Positions 7,239-16,777 of a stretch of 52,967 nt of DNA are shown here, one piece after another; positions within the stretch are counted from its first letter, which is position 1, and each line of letters starts with the position of its first letter. The stretch covers positions 1-52,967 of the forward strand of contig JAFXFN010000021.1 of the NCBI GenBank assembly GCA_017520505.1, in the 5' to 3' direction. The notes beneath the pieces were generated by a model that had not been told where the DNA came from, made no database searches, and was given only the letters and a program-made list of their open reading frames with translations. Both the position numbers and the translations under genes were made by a program. The stretch is from Clostridia bacterium (lineage in GTDB: Bacteria > Bacillota > Clostridia > Oscillospirales > CAG-272).

Positions 7239-8816
7239 TTATTTTATAAATTTTATCCTTTTTAATATAGTGCAAAGCTTTTCGCCCTTCGGAAGCTGTA
7301 TAATATCATCTGCATCTATTGTACCGCTTTTGAAAATAGAAAGCGCATAGACCAAAACAGCTGCAACTATCGGTACGAACACCGAAAAAGATGTATTTGG
7401 CATTATACCGTTCACGGTATATGCGGCAACACCGCACAAAGCGGCACACAAGGCGGGCTTTACAAATACTTGAAGCATATTCGGCACGGTCTTTGTTTTT
7501 CTGCACATAAATGTGAAATTCAGCGTTATCGCCGTCAGGTAACAAAGGCACGTTCCTGCAGGAATTCCGAATCTTCCGATACCGTCAACACCGATAAGTA
7601 TGTACGATGAAAGGAATTTGACCAAAACACCTGCGATCATTGATATTATCGGAAGCTTTTCATTTCCCGATGCTTGCAAAATGCTGTTGGTGATACCGAG
7701 CACGGCACAGAAGAATACAGACGGCGCAAGCATTGTAAGCATAGGCGATGCAAGAAGTGCCGAGTTTTCGGGGAATATGAGGTCAAGTATCGGCAAAGAC
7801 AGCACGCCAAGTCCGACAGCGCACGGGAGTGAAATAACAGACGTTGTTTTGATCGATGATGTTATAATCCCACGACCGTCTTTTCCAAGCGTAAGTATTT
7901 CCGTGAGTTTAGGAACGACAGCGTATGCTATTGGGTATACCAGCACTGTCGGCATATTGAACAGCGACACGGCAAGCGTTGTATAATTGCCGTATATTTC
8001 AGTTGCCTGCGTTGCTGTATAACCTATATCCTGAAGACGTGACGGTGCAATTACCGTATCTATAACATTCATAAGTCCCATAACGGATGATGATACGGTT
8101 ATCGGCAAGGCTATTGATACAAGCTTTTTCAAAACACTGCTTCTTCTGATATTGCTTTCTGTCGTTGCTTTCGGTGACAGCACTCCCTTTGATACAAGGC
8201 AATATATCATAGAAGCAAACGTGCCTATGGAAACACCGCTGATAGCAAAAGCCGCTGTCACATAAAGCGGGTGTCCTTGTGATACCGAATATGACGCAAG
8301 CAAAAGCCCGAACGCCATTTTGCCGACAGATTCAATGACCTGCGATGCGGCCGTTACAGTCATTATACCGAGACCTTGAAAATACCCTCTTACAGCCGAT
8401 GATATACAGATGAAAAACAAAGTCGGTGAAATGGCAAGTGCGCACAGATACGCATTCTCCACCTCAACAAAAGCTGCAATATCACGTGCAAATATCATCA
8501 TTGATAAAGCACCGACGGCACCTATAAGCGCAAATACACTCAACGCCGTACTGAATACAGTACGTGTGTTTCCAAGCTCACCTTTTGCACGCTCACCGCT
8601 TATCATAACGGAAAGCGCAACGGGAAGTCCTGCAGTTGACAGAAGATAAAGCCAAGAATATATGGTATACGCAACATTGAAATACCCCATCCCCTCGTCG
8701 TGTATAAGCCCTTGTATCGGTATTTTGAAAACAAGTCCTATAACCTTGACGAGAAGATTTGCCGCCGTCAGAACGATGACTCCGTACGTCAATGTGTTTT
8801 TTGTTTGGTTTTTCAA
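7239..8816 (-). CDS. SpoVB/MurJ-like polysaccharide flippase (MOP superfamily)
   Basis: A 525-residue multi-pass membrane protein, about 14 helices by eye, with the family opening 'NLLVKVIGLVFKIPIQGLI' and 'ISGERAKG' loops. The start is a TTG at 8816, chosen because GGAGG lies five bases before it. Family members flip lipid-linked glycans (lipid II, O-antigen-type or teichoic intermediates); SpoVB acts in spore cortex synthesis. The exact substrate here is unknown. Candidates are lipid II, or a glycan made by the three glycosyltransferases encoded downstream. It is 15 bases after mtaD and 11 before mazG. Confidence 0.87.
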   Translation of the reverse strand: MKNQTKNTLTYGVIVLTAANLLVKVIGLVFKIPIQGLIHDEGMGYFNVAYTIYSWLYLLSTAGLPVALSVMISGERAKGELGNTRTVFSTALSVFALIGAVGALSMMIFARDIAAFVEVENAYLCALAISPTLFFICISSAVRGYFQGLGIMTVTAASQVIESVGKMAFGLLLASYSVSQGHPLYVTAAFAISGVSIGTFASMIYCLVSKGVLSPKATTESNIRRSSVLKKLVSIALPITVSSSVMGLMNVIDTVIAPSRLQDIGYTATQATEIYGNYTTLAVSLFNMPTVLVYPIAYAVVPKLTEILTLGKDGRGIITSSIKTTSVISLPCAVGLGVLSLPILDLIFPENSALLASPMLTMLAPSVFFCAVLGITNSILQASGNEKLPIISMIAGVLVKFLSSYILIGVDGIGRFGIPAGTCLCYLTAITLNFTFMCRKTKTVPNMLQVFVKPALCAALCGVAAYTVNGIMPNTSFSVFVPIVAAVLVYALSIFKSGTIDADDIIQLPKGEKLCTILKRIKFIK

Positions 8817-8831
8817 TTAAGCCTCCGAAAA

Positions 8832-10109
8832 TCAGAATTTAAATCTTTTCATATCTCCTGAAAGCTTTTCAACGTCTATCGTTTTAAATTCTCCGTTTTC
8901 GTAGAGCGTGACACCGTCACATACCGTCATCGTGACATCTGTGGGATATACCGTATAAATAAGCGTATTTACGGGTGAAAACGACGGAATGTTATGCACG
9001 AACGTCGTATCGATAAGTGCAAAATCCGCACGGAAGCCTTCCTTTATGCGTCCGCAGTCAACTCTGCCCTGTGACACCGCACCGTTGATCGTTGCCATTG
9101 GAACGATTGACGAAACCGGCGGAAAATCAGCCTTACCTGTCACACCTCTGTGAAGAAGTGCCGTCATATTCATCTCATTTATTACGTTCAGACGGTTATT
9201 TGACGCTGCACCGTCTGTACCAAGAACCACGTTCACCCCGGCTTTAACGAGCTTTTCAAGCGGCATAACGCCCGAACCAAGCTTCAGATTGCTTATGGGG
9301 TTATGTGCGGCAGATACACCGTGTTTTGCAAAAATTTCAATGTCTTTATCCTCAAGCCATACGCAGTGTGCGGCTGTTGTACGGCTATCAAACATTCCCG
9401 TTTTTTCGAAAAATTCCGTCGGTGTCATACCACGGCGAGCCTTGCCCTCGTTGTGCTCCTTTTCCGTTTCGGACAAGTGGAGCTGAACACCGCAGTTATA
9501 CTTTTTGGCAAGAGATGCCACGTATTCACACGTGTGGGCTGTATTTGAATATTCGGCGTGCACCGACATATCAACCTTGATTCTTCCGTCAAAGCTGTTA
9601 TTGTAATTTTCAAACAGATAAACGCCCTCATAAACTCTTTCATCCTTTGTGACATCCGAATTTTCATCAAATGAAACAACAGAGCGTGAAAGGTTTGCCT
9701 TGATGCCCGTAGTACCTATTGCTTCAGCCAAAGCGGGACAGAAGAAATACATATCGGACATTGAAACGACACCGCCCGATATCATTTCGGCACAGGAAAG
9801 AAGCGCACCTATTGCCGCAGACTCATCGCAAAGCTTATCCTCTGCGGGGAATATTGCCTCGTTTAACCATCGGTCAAGCGGAAGGTCCTCTGCCATTCCT
9901 CTGAAATGTGTCATGGGTGTGTGGGTATGGCAGTTGTAAAGACCGGGAATCATTATTTTGCCTTGCCCGTTTATTTTCCTGTCATACTGTCCTTCAGGGG
10001 CAGTATCACCGATATAAGTAAAGACCTTATCCTCATATGCGACGTATATATTTTCTTTATACGTTCCGTCTTCAAATATGACGGTTATATTTTCAATAAG
10101 TGTTTTCAT
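8832..10109 (-). CDS. mtaD: 5-methylthioadenosine/S-adenosylhomocysteine deaminase
   Basis: An amidohydrolase that deaminates MTA and SAH (and often adenosine) to their inosine forms. The ATG at 10109 has GGGAGA just upstream and overlaps the previous stop as ATGA, so the upstream in-frame ATG at 10145 is not used. Metal-site and active-site motifs are all present: H61-x-H63 in 'NCHTHTPMTHFRGMAEDLPL', 'HLSETEKEH', 'AHCVWLED' and 'GTDGAASNNRLN'. Length (425 aa) fits the family. It is translationally coupled to a pterin-binding methyltransferase and follows a purine nucleoside phosphorylase and a nucleoside kinase, so the four genes probably salvage the by-products of S-adenosylmethionine use (inference). 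Confidence 0.9.
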   Translation of the reverse strand: MKTLIENITVIFEDGTYKENIYVAYEDKVFTYIGDTAPEGQYDRKINGQGKIMIPGLYNCHTHTPMTHFRGMAEDLPLDRWLNEAIFPAEDKLCDESAAIGALLSCAEMISGGVVSMSDMYFFCPALAEAIGTTGIKANLSRSVVSFDENSDVTKDERVYEGVYLFENYNNSFDGRIKVDMSVHAEYSNTAHTCEYVASLAKKYNCGVQLHLSETEKEHNEGKARRGMTPTEFFEKTGMFDSRTTAAHCVWLEDKDIEIFAKHGVSAAHNPISNLKLGSGVMPLEKLVKAGVNVVLGTDGAASNNRLNVINEMNMTALLHRGVTGKADFPPVSSIVPMATINGAVSQGRVDCGRIKEGFRADFALIDTTFVHNIPSFSPVNTLIYTVYPTDVTMTVCDGVTLYENGEFKTIDVEKLSGDMKRFKF

Positions 10110-10879
10110 TGATTCTCCCTTATGTATGTTATATATTCCATACAATATTCGTCACGTCCTGCAATTACCTCTGCAGCCTTTATTGTCATTTCGTATACTG
10201 CATTAGTGTTATCCATTATTGCACTGTCAAGACCGTTATAAACAGCGCACGTAAGGTATGCTGAATTGATATTTACACGCTTGGGAAGTCCGAAAGAGGC
10301 ATTTGAAAGTCCGCAGGTGGTTTTAACACCCGTGAATTTTTCCTTTACCGCTTTGATAGTGGCAAGGGAAAGAAGCGCACTTTCGCTATCCATTGCGGAG
10401 GACTGTACTGCTATGTCGAAAAAGAGCTTTTCACGTGAAATCCCCTCTTTATCGGCAATTTCAACAAGCTTTGAAGCAAAATCAATTCTTTCATCAAGCG
10501 TGGAATGTGAAAGCATACAAATACAGCTTGCTTCCCTTTCCTTGAGCACGGGAAGCAAAAGCATCATATCTTCCTCGCTGTTTATCGAATTGAGCATAAT
10601 TTTTCTGTCTGATTCAACATACAATGCACATTCCTTCAAAACCGCAACGTCGGGGGAGTCAATGACAACACCCGCATCGGAATTTGCACAAACGAGGTCT
10701 ATCATTTTTTTCATTGATGCTGTTTCATCTTCGCAAAGCGCTGTGTTGATGTCGATATAATCAGCATTATGCTCCGACATACTTTTTATAAGCGACAAAA
10801 GATATTCTTCATCGTTTGCTTCATACGCTCTCATAGTTTTGGGTATGGAGCTGTTTAATTTTTCACCTATTATTATCAT
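10106..10879 (-). CDS. Methyltetrahydrofolate:corrinoid methyltransferase-like (pterin-binding) protein
   Basis: A 257-residue TIM-barrel protein of the pterin-binding family (PF00809). It opens 'MIIIGEKLNSSIPKTMRAY', has the folate-site blocks 'YIDINTA', 'VIDSPD' and 'MLNSINSEEDM', and ends with the strong signature 'GLSNASFGLPKRVNIN' plus 'GLDSAIMDN'. These resemble the methyl-H4folate binding unit of MetH and AcsE more than dihydropteroate synthase. It would move a methyl group from methyltetrahydrofolate to a corrinoid protein, which is not encoded in this window. Spacing: 11 bases after the phosphorylase gene, with an AAGGTG ribosome site, and an ATGA overlap with mtaD downstream. Its tie to an MTA/SAH deaminase suggests a role in homocysteine/methionine recycling, which is inference. 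Confidence 0.82.
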   Translation of the reverse strand: MIIIGEKLNSSIPKTMRAYEANDEEYLLSLIKSMSEHNADYIDINTALCEDETASMKKMIDLVCANSDAGVVIDSPDVAVLKECALYVESDRKIMLNSINSEEDMMLLLPVLKEREASCICMLSHSTLDERIDFASKLVEIADKEGISREKLFFDIAVQSSAMDSESALLSLATIKAVKEKFTGVKTTCGLSNASFGLPKRVNINSAYLTCAVYNGLDSAIMDNTNAVYEMTIKAAEVIAGRDEYCMEYITYIRENQ

Positions 10880-10890
10880 TTTAAAACACC

Positions 10891-11712
10891 TTAAATTCTC
10901 TTAAGAACGTTGACGATGAGATTTACGAAATGGTCACGCGCTTTGCGTGCATTCACAACAACCTCGTCTTCGTCGGGGTTTTCGTCGGAAATTCCCGCCG
11001 CCATATTTGTACATACGGAAATGCAAAGACCTCTCATTCCGCAGTGTGATGCGGCGATCATTTCGGGAACCGTTGACATACCGACAACGTCAGCACCGAG
11101 TGTTTTCAGCATTTTTATTTCCGCTGTTGTTTCATACTGCGGTCCTGTCATATATGCGTAAACTGCATCCTTAAGCTCAAACCCAAGCTCCTTTGCACAT
11201 TCCTTTGCAATTTTAATATATTCTTTATCATATACGCTCTGCATTTCGAAGAAACGCTTACCAAGCTCGGGAATGTTTTCGCCTCTTACGGGAGATTCTG
11301 CGCAAAGCTTGATGTGGTCATAAACTGCTGTGATCTGACCGACTGAGAAATCACGATTTATAGCACCCGATGCATTGGAAACGATTATCTTGTCAATTCC
11401 CATAAGCTTGAAAACGTATATGGGATACACTATCTTGTTCATATCCCAGCCTTCGTAAAAATGGAATCTTCCGTTCATAAGAAGAACCGTTTTGCCCTCT
11501 ATTTCACCGCACCAGAGCTCACCCTTCTGATATGATACAGTTGATGTGGGAAATCCCGGTATCTCGCCGTACTTTATTTTTACGGGGTTATCTATTTTTT
11601 CACCTATGGTATCAAGTCCCGAGCCTGCGATGATAACTACCTCGGGGCGGCGTGCGCCTATTTTTTCTGAAATAAATTCCGCACTCCTTTTGTAATCTTC
11701 GTACTTTGCCAT
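10891..11712 (-). CDS. punA: Purine-nucleoside phosphorylase (trimeric, PunA type)
   Basis: Cleaves inosine and guanosine (and deoxy forms) with phosphate to base plus ribose-1-phosphate. The 273 residues carry the trimeric-PNP signature set: 'VIIAGSGLD' phosphate loop, 'MNGRFHFYEGWDM', 'SNASGAIN', 'GPQYETTAEIKML' and 'GADVVGMSTVPEMIAA', where the purine-site Glu and Met sit. A strong AGGAGAGG precedes the ATG. It starts one base after the nucleoside kinase stop. Deamination by MtaD would yield inosine-type products, so placement next to mtaD is biochemically sensible. Confidence 0.93.
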   Translation of the reverse strand: MAKYEDYKRSAEFISEKIGARRPEVVIIAGSGLDTIGEKIDNPVKIKYGEIPGFPTSTVSYQKGELWCGEIEGKTVLLMNGRFHFYEGWDMNKIVYPIYVFKLMGIDKIIVSNASGAINRDFSVGQITAVYDHIKLCAESPVRGENIPELGKRFFEMQSVYDKEYIKIAKECAKELGFELKDAVYAYMTGPQYETTAEIKMLKTLGADVVGMSTVPEMIAASHCGMRGLCISVCTNMAAGISDENPDEDEVVVNARKARDHFVNLIVNVLKRI

Positions 11713-11713
11713 T

Positions 11714-12616
11714 TTATTTTTCCTCTCCTATAAACTCCCTGAAAAATGAGCCTTGCGGTACATATTCGTGGCTGATTTCGGGAATATTTTTATACCTTTG
11801 CAATATATTTTCCGCAAGATGCGAATATTTTGAATCCTTCGGCATATCACCGAGTATTTTTTTAACAAACGGTGCTAAAACGTTTACCTCATAAGGCACA
11901 AACGAATTGAGCTTTATGTCGGCATCGTCTGCGTACGGCATAATGTTTACGTCTTCATTTTCAACAACACCGTCCCAAAGCTTGAATGTAAGCTCCGGCG
12001 ATGCGCCTCTGAAAAGAAAATCTCTTACAAGTCTTCGGCTGAAGCGCAAGCGTCTTTTTGAAAAGGACTGTCCGTATGCCGTAATATCGGTATTTACCGA
12101 AATGAATATCTTTTTGCTTTCCTCATGGAAAAGCGAGGTTATTTCGGGATATACAGCCTGTATTCCTTCAAAAATTATAATTGTATTATCATCGGGATCG
12201 AGCACACGCTCACCGTTTCTCATACCTTTCACAAAGTCAAATATCGGAATACTCGTTGCATTTCCCTTTTTAAGGCTTTCCGTACACTTGCAAAACAGCT
12301 CATAATCAATAGCATTGATGGATTCAAAATCCACCTTACCGTCTGTGTTTTTAAGGTGCGCTGAATCCTTGAAGAAATCGTCTATTGAAACGCTCACGAC
12401 CTTTTTGCCGTCTTTGATAAGCGTTTTTGTAAGAACATTTGTAGCAGATGTTTTGCCCGAGCAGGTCGGCCCTGCCAAAAGTATAAATCTTATGTTTTTA
12501 TCATCGGCAATATCGTCAGCCGCACTTTCTATTTTACTGAAAAACTGTCTGTCACATTCGTTTACAAAGTCATATTTTTCTTTTTCTGAAGAGAAAACAC
12601 GGTCATAATAATACAT
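11714..12616 (-). CDS. Uridine kinase-like nucleoside kinase (PRK/URK family)
   Basis: A 300-residue P-loop kinase. Walker A GPTCSGKT is at 49-56, followed by 'VSIDDFF' (lid and Walker B region), 'YELFCKC' and 'IPIFDFVKGMRNGERVLDP', which match the phosphoribulokinase/uridine kinase family. 'IIIFEGIQAVYPE' holds the second acidic block. Many clostridial homologues have an extra N-terminal TGS-like domain; this one has only about 40 residues before the P-loop. Substrate (uridine, cytidine or another nucleoside) cannot be told. It lies six bases after hemZ and one base before the phosphorylase gene. Confidence 0.85.
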   Translation of the reverse strand: MYYYDRVFSSEKEKYDFVNECDRQFFSKIESAADDIADDKNIRFILLAGPTCSGKTSATNVLTKTLIKDGKKVVSVSIDDFFKDSAHLKNTDGKVDFESINAIDYELFCKCTESLKKGNATSIPIFDFVKGMRNGERVLDPDDNTIIIFEGIQAVYPEITSLFHEESKKIFISVNTDITAYGQSFSKRRLRFSRRLVRDFLFRGASPELTFKLWDGVVENEDVNIMPYADDADIKLNSFVPYEVNVLAPFVKKILGDMPKDSKYSHLAENILQRYKNIPEISHEYVPQGSFFREFIGEEK

Positions 12617-12622
12617 TCATCA

Positions 12623-14098
12623 TCATCCTTTCACAAAGAATCCGTCCATTATCTTCCTTGTTTCTTCAAAAGCCTTTTCTCTGTCCTGCTCTAAATATTC
12701 ATATGGATATTTCGGGTTGAATATTCGCTCTATTTTAACATTTCTCTCGCCTACAAATTTTGTGACAGCTCCCGCACCTGCGGCAAATATGGAGTGTATC
12801 TCCTCCATCATCAGTATATTGTAAAGTCCCTCTGTGCCCTTTTTACAGTATCCGACATTTTCAAGGTTTGCCTTTGCATTTTTCTGTCGGTACATATAAT
12901 AAGGTATATATCCCGATTTTTTCGTCATTATCTGCGTGTAGTCCACACACTTTGATACCTCGAAGTTTTCTCTTGCGAAAATATCGCGGCCGCCCTTTAA
13001 AATATCAGCGCTTCTCTTTACGCAAAACGTGTGCGCCGTGATATTTTCAGGTGCAAGGTCGATTATCTTTTCAAGAGTATCGGAATAAGATTCTATATCA
13101 TCAGCGGGAAGCCCTATTATAAGGTCGGTATTTATGCAAGGAACACCGACACGCCTTGCCGTTTCAAACGCTTTGAAAAACATCTCGGCTGTGTGACAGC
13201 GGTCAATTTCCTGAAGCACGTAATTGTTAAGCGACTGTGGGTTTATGCTTATTCTCGTAACGTTATGGTTAACAGCGCTTTGCAGTTTTTTCTCCGTTAT
13301 GGTGTCGGGGCGACCTGCCTCGAGTGTAAACTCATCAAGCGTTGAAGTATCGAAAAGCTTGTCTATATAAGACAAAAGATCCTCAAGCTGATTCTCGTTA
13401 AGAGTTGTCGGCGTACCTCCGCCTATGTATATCGTTTTGAGCTTGAAGCCTGTTTCCTTTATCTGCTTTGCAATAAGTGAAAGCTCAAGCTTAAGCGCTT
13501 CAAGATATGCGGGGATAAGCGCCAGAAGCTTTTTCGTCGTAAAGCTTACAAATGAGCAATACGAGCATCTTGTCGGGCAAAACGGGATTGAAATGTAAAT
13601 TGAGCAGGTATCAAGCGGATACCTTTTTATTATCTTCGATTCATTTCTTGCAATATCCGTTGCAAGTATTGCTTTTTTGGGATAAAGAAGATATCTTTTG
13701 CGAAGCTCCTTTACAGTCTGGTCCTTCGTCATTCCCTCGTTAAGATAGTCGAGAACTATTTTCGTAGGACGGACGCCCGTCAGTATTCCCCACGGCGGAG
13801 TATATCCGAAAAAGGCTTCGGCGGCACTAAAAAACGCTTTATTCGCCGCCATATTTTCCGTTTTGTTTTTCGGAAGATGGTCGTACATTTCTTTATGCGT
13901 TCTGCTTACAGACTTGTCGCCGATAGTGACGGTTGCCGTACACACAGCACCGTCGTCCTCATTTTTAAGCGTCACCTCTACAACGGGTGTATCGGGAGTT
14001 ACGACCTCTGTTTCCGAAAATTTAGCACCCGGGAAAAACAAAAGGCACAAGGTTTGCAAGTAATATTTACTTATATTCTTATCAAGTATCAGTTTCAT
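12623..14098 (-). CDS. hemZ: Coproporphyrinogen dehydrogenase HemZ (oxygen-independent, radical SAM)
   Basis: A radical-SAM enzyme of the HemN/HemZ group. The cluster cysteines C174, C178 and C181 lie in 'IPFCPTRCSYCSF', and 'TIYIGGGTPTTL' and 'TLEAGRPDTIT' are the SAM-binding blocks. The long N-terminal extension of about 165 residues is characteristic of HemZ. No full heme pathway is encoded here, and HemZ in strict anaerobes may act on other substrates; direct proof of coproporphyrinogen activity is weak for the subgroup. The ATG at 14098 is two bases after dtd and lacks a clear ribosome site, so translation is probably coupled. Confidence 0.9.
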   Translation of the reverse strand: MKLILDKNISKYYLQTLCLLFFPGAKFSETEVVTPDTPVVEVTLKNEDDGAVCTATVTIGDKSVSRTHKEMYDHLPKNKTENMAANKAFFSAAEAFFGYTPPWGILTGVRPTKIVLDYLNEGMTKDQTVKELRKRYLLYPKKAILATDIARNESKIIKRYPLDTCSIYISIPFCPTRCSYCSFVSFTTKKLLALIPAYLEALKLELSLIAKQIKETGFKLKTIYIGGGTPTTLNENQLEDLLSYIDKLFDTSTLDEFTLEAGRPDTITEKKLQSAVNHNVTRISINPQSLNNYVLQEIDRCHTAEMFFKAFETARRVGVPCINTDLIIGLPADDIESYSDTLEKIIDLAPENITAHTFCVKRSADILKGGRDIFARENFEVSKCVDYTQIMTKKSGYIPYYMYRQKNAKANLENVGYCKKGTEGLYNILMMEEIHSIFAAGAGAVTKFVGERNVKIERIFNPKYPYEYLEQDREKAFEETRKIMDGFFVKG

Positions 14099-14100
14099 AA

Positions 14101-14550
14101 TTATTTCAGCATTTCCGTATCAAGATAAATTGTAAACGGTCCGTCGTTTTCAAGACTCACCTGCATGCACGCACCGAATATTCCCGTTTCCACCCTCGGA
14201 ACAAGTGTCCTTGCGTAGCTTACGAAATATTCGTAAAGTCGGTTTGCTTCATCCGGCGACGCCGATGCGAAAAATTCGGGACGGTTGCCGTGAGAGCAGT
14301 TTGCATAAAGCGTAAACTGTGACACGACGAGCATTTCTCCGCCTACCTGTAGAAGCGAAAGATTTATCTTTCCGTTTTCATCGTTAAAAATACGCATTTT
14401 GACGATCTTATCGCACAGCTTGCGTGCCGTCATCTCATCGTCACCCTTGCCTATACCGAGCAATACGAGATAGCCTTTTTTACATTCTCCCGTAATATTT
14501 CCGTCAACGCTTACAGATGCGTTATTCACTCTTTGAATTATTGCTCTCAT
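14101..14550 (-). CDS. dtd: D-aminoacyl-tRNA deacylase
   Basis: Removes mischarged D-amino acids (and glycine from tRNA-Ala) from tRNA. Its 149 residues are full length, with the catalytic SQFTL motif at 77-81 and the cross-subunit Gly-cisPro motif in NDGPFT at 135-140. AAGGATC precedes the ATG. It lies eight bases after relA; a rel-dtd neighbourhood is common in Firmicutes. Confidence 0.95.
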   Translation of the reverse strand: MRAIIQRVNNASVSVDGNITGECKKGYLVLLGIGKGDDEMTARKLCDKIVKMRIFNDENGKINLSLLQVGGEMLVVSQFTLYANCSHGNRPEFFASASPDEANRLYEYFVSYARTLVPRVETGIFGACMQVSLENDGPFTIYLDTEMLK

Positions 14551-14558
14551 AAAGATCC

Positions 14559-16763
14559 TTATCTTGTCACCGTTTCAACGTCTCTTATAGAGCGTATACG
14601 TGACATTATCTGCTGTAAGTGCTCCGTGTTGCGGCAGCCAACAGTTAATGATATTGCTATTTCACTGCCTAACGTCTGCATATTTATTGCAAGAAGCGAT
14701 ACACGCATATCGGCAACCACCGCTGTCAGATCTGCAACGATCGTGAAGCTGTTGTGAGCCGTTACGTTAAGCGTTGCTTCGAACATTTCACGGCTGAAGG
14801 TGTCGCCTGCCCATTCCGCACTTACTATTCTGTCTTTGTTTTCGGGATTTTCTATCTGCATTTTAACGTTCGGACAATCTGCCTTATGCACCGACACGCC
14901 GAAGCCCTTTGTTATAAAGCCGATTATGCTGTCACCCGGTATCGGACTGCAACACTTGGAGAACTTGACAACACAGCCGTCAACACCGTCGATGATAACA
15001 CCGCCGTTCGATTTTTTGACCTTTTTCTTGCCTGCTTCCGCCATATCGTCAAGCGTGGGCTTGTCGGTTTTGACGGGTTTTACAACACGCTCAAATTCAT
15101 CCTTGAGCTTCTGCGATATTTTCGACACGGTAAGTCCGCCGTAGCCGATAATATTGTAAGCGTCGTCGACGTCCTGAATGCCGACACGGCGAGCAACGTT
15201 AAGAAGCACCTCGTTTTTCTGTGCTTCCGTACAAGCAAAGCCGAACTTGTTGAATTCTTTATCGATTTCAGCCTTACCCATTGCGATATTTTCAGAACGC
15301 TGTTCTTTTTTGAACCATTGGCGTATCTTGTTTCTTGCTTCGCCCGTCTTTACTATCTTCAGCCAATCACGGCTGGGGCCTTTTGTCTGCGATGAGGTAA
15401 GCACCTCAACGATCTCACCGTTTGAAAGTATATGGTCAATAGGCACTATCATACCGTTGACCTTTGCACCTGTCATCTTGTTACCGACGGCGGAATGTAT
15501 AGAATAAGCAAAGTCAATGACAGTTGCACCGTTGGGAAGTGCGATAACGTCACCCTTTGGTGTGAACGCAAAGACTTCGTCCTGGAAAATGTCTATTTTA
15601 AGTGCGTTAAGAAATTCGTCAGGGTCCTTTGTGTCGTTTTCCGTTTCGACGAATTCCGATATCCATTTCAGCTTTTTGTCTATGTCAGCTGATGCCGTTG
15701 CACCCGTCTTGTATTTCCAGTTTGCGGCAATACCGTATTCTGCAACGTGGTGCATTTCGTACGTTCTTATCTGAACCTCAAACGGTATACCGTCACGTCC
15801 GATGACAGTTGTGTGAAGGCTTCGGTACATATTCGGCTTCGGAGTTGATATATAATCCTTGAATCTTCCGGGGATAGACTTGAACAGATCGTGGATTATA
15901 CCGAGAACGGTATAACACTCAAGCTCTGTTTCAACAATTATGCGTATTGCGTAAAAGTCGTATATTTCATCAAAGCTCTTGTTCTGGTTATACATCTTTT
16001 TGTAGATGCTGTATACCGATTTTACTCTGCCCTCAAGCGTGAATTCAAGATTGTTTTCCTTCAGCTTTTCTGAAACGTAATCCTTTGCACGCTGTAAAAA
16101 GTCCTTGTTTTCGCCGAACTTCTTCTGGATGTCACGGCGCACCTCCTCATATCCTATAGGGTCAAGATATGAAAGAGAAAGTTTTTCAAGCTCCTGCTTT
16201 ATCTTCTGCATACCGAGACGGTGAGCAAGAGGTGCGTAAACATACATCGTTTCAAGTGCTATGACTCTGCGTTTTTCCTCGGGCTTTGCATCGAGAGTGC
16301 GCATATTATGTACTCTGTCACAAAGCTTTACAAAGAGAACTCGTATATCCTTTGACATTGCAAGGAACATTTTACGCAGATTTTCTATGTGCGCTTCCTC
16401 TTTGTCTTCAAACGGAAATTCAACGAGCTTCGTAAGACCGTCAACTATGCGTGCGACAGGCTCGCCAAACTCCTTTTTTATAACGTCGAGGTCTGTTTTG
16501 TCGGCGCAGTCCTCTACCGTATCGTGAAGAAGCGCCGAGCATACGGAATCCGTATCAAGCTCCATTCCCAGAACTATCTGAGCAACGGAAACGGGGTGTG
16601 ATATATACGGCTCTCCGCTTTGGCGGAATTGTCCCTCGTGAAGCATCGCCGCATATTCGTACGCTTTTATTATCTTTTGTTTGTCGTAATTCTTACCCGT
16701 GGCATCGATATCGAGCAAAAGCTGCTCAATCGTTGCGGGCTTTGTAACGTTTATTTCACTCAT
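14559..16763 (-). CDS. relA: Bifunctional (p)ppGpp synthetase/hydrolase RelA/SpoT
   Basis: Makes and degrades the stringent-response alarmone (p)ppGpp. I start at ATG 16763 (734 aa), since the upstream ATG at 16811 would lie inside recJ. Domains in order: HD hydrolase (H80-D81 in 'LLHDTVED', with 'YISHPVSVA' before it), nucleotidyltransferase synthetase ('[12 protein letters not shown]', '[20 protein letters not shown]', '[22 protein letters not shown]'), TGS ('[24 protein letters not shown]'-type block), helical/zinc-finger region with 'KCCSPIPGD', and a C-terminal ACT domain. Both catalytic halves look intact. It lies 14 bases after recJ. Its sharing a transcript with cdaA is notable because (p)ppGpp and c-di-AMP systems influence each other in Firmicutes. 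Confidence 0.95.
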   Translation of the reverse strand: MSEINVTKPATIEQLLLDIDATGKNYDKQKIIKAYEYAAMLHEGQFRQSGEPYISHPVSVAQIVLGMELDTDSVCSALLHDTVEDCADKTDLDVIKKEFGEPVARIVDGLTKLVEFPFEDKEEAHIENLRKMFLAMSKDIRVLFVKLCDRVHNMRTLDAKPEEKRRVIALETMYVYAPLAHRLGMQKIKQELEKLSLSYLDPIGYEEVRRDIQKKFGENKDFLQRAKDYVSEKLKENNLEFTLEGRVKSVYSIYKKMYNQNKSFDEIYDFYAIRIIVETELECYTVLGIIHDLFKSIPGRFKDYISTPKPNMYRSLHTTVIGRDGIPFEVQIRTYEMHHVAEYGIAANWKYKTGATASADIDKKLKWISEFVETENDTKDPDEFLNALKIDIFQDEVFAFTPKGDVIALPNGATVIDFAYSIHSAVGNKMTGAKVNGMIVPIDHILSNGEIVEVLTSSQTKGPSRDWLKIVKTGEARNKIRQWFKKEQRSENIAMGKAEIDKEFNKFGFACTEAQKNEVLLNVARRVGIQDVDDAYNIIGYGGLTVSKISQKLKDEFERVVKPVKTDKPTLDDMAEAGKKKVKKSNGGVIIDGVDGCVVKFSKCCSPIPGDSIIGFITKGFGVSVHKADCPNVKMQIENPENKDRIVSAEWAGDTFSREMFEATLNVTAHNSFTIVADLTAVVADMRVSLLAINMQTLGSEIAISLTVGCRNTEHLQQIMSRIRSIRDVETVTR

Positions 16764-16777
16764 AAAACTACACTTTC

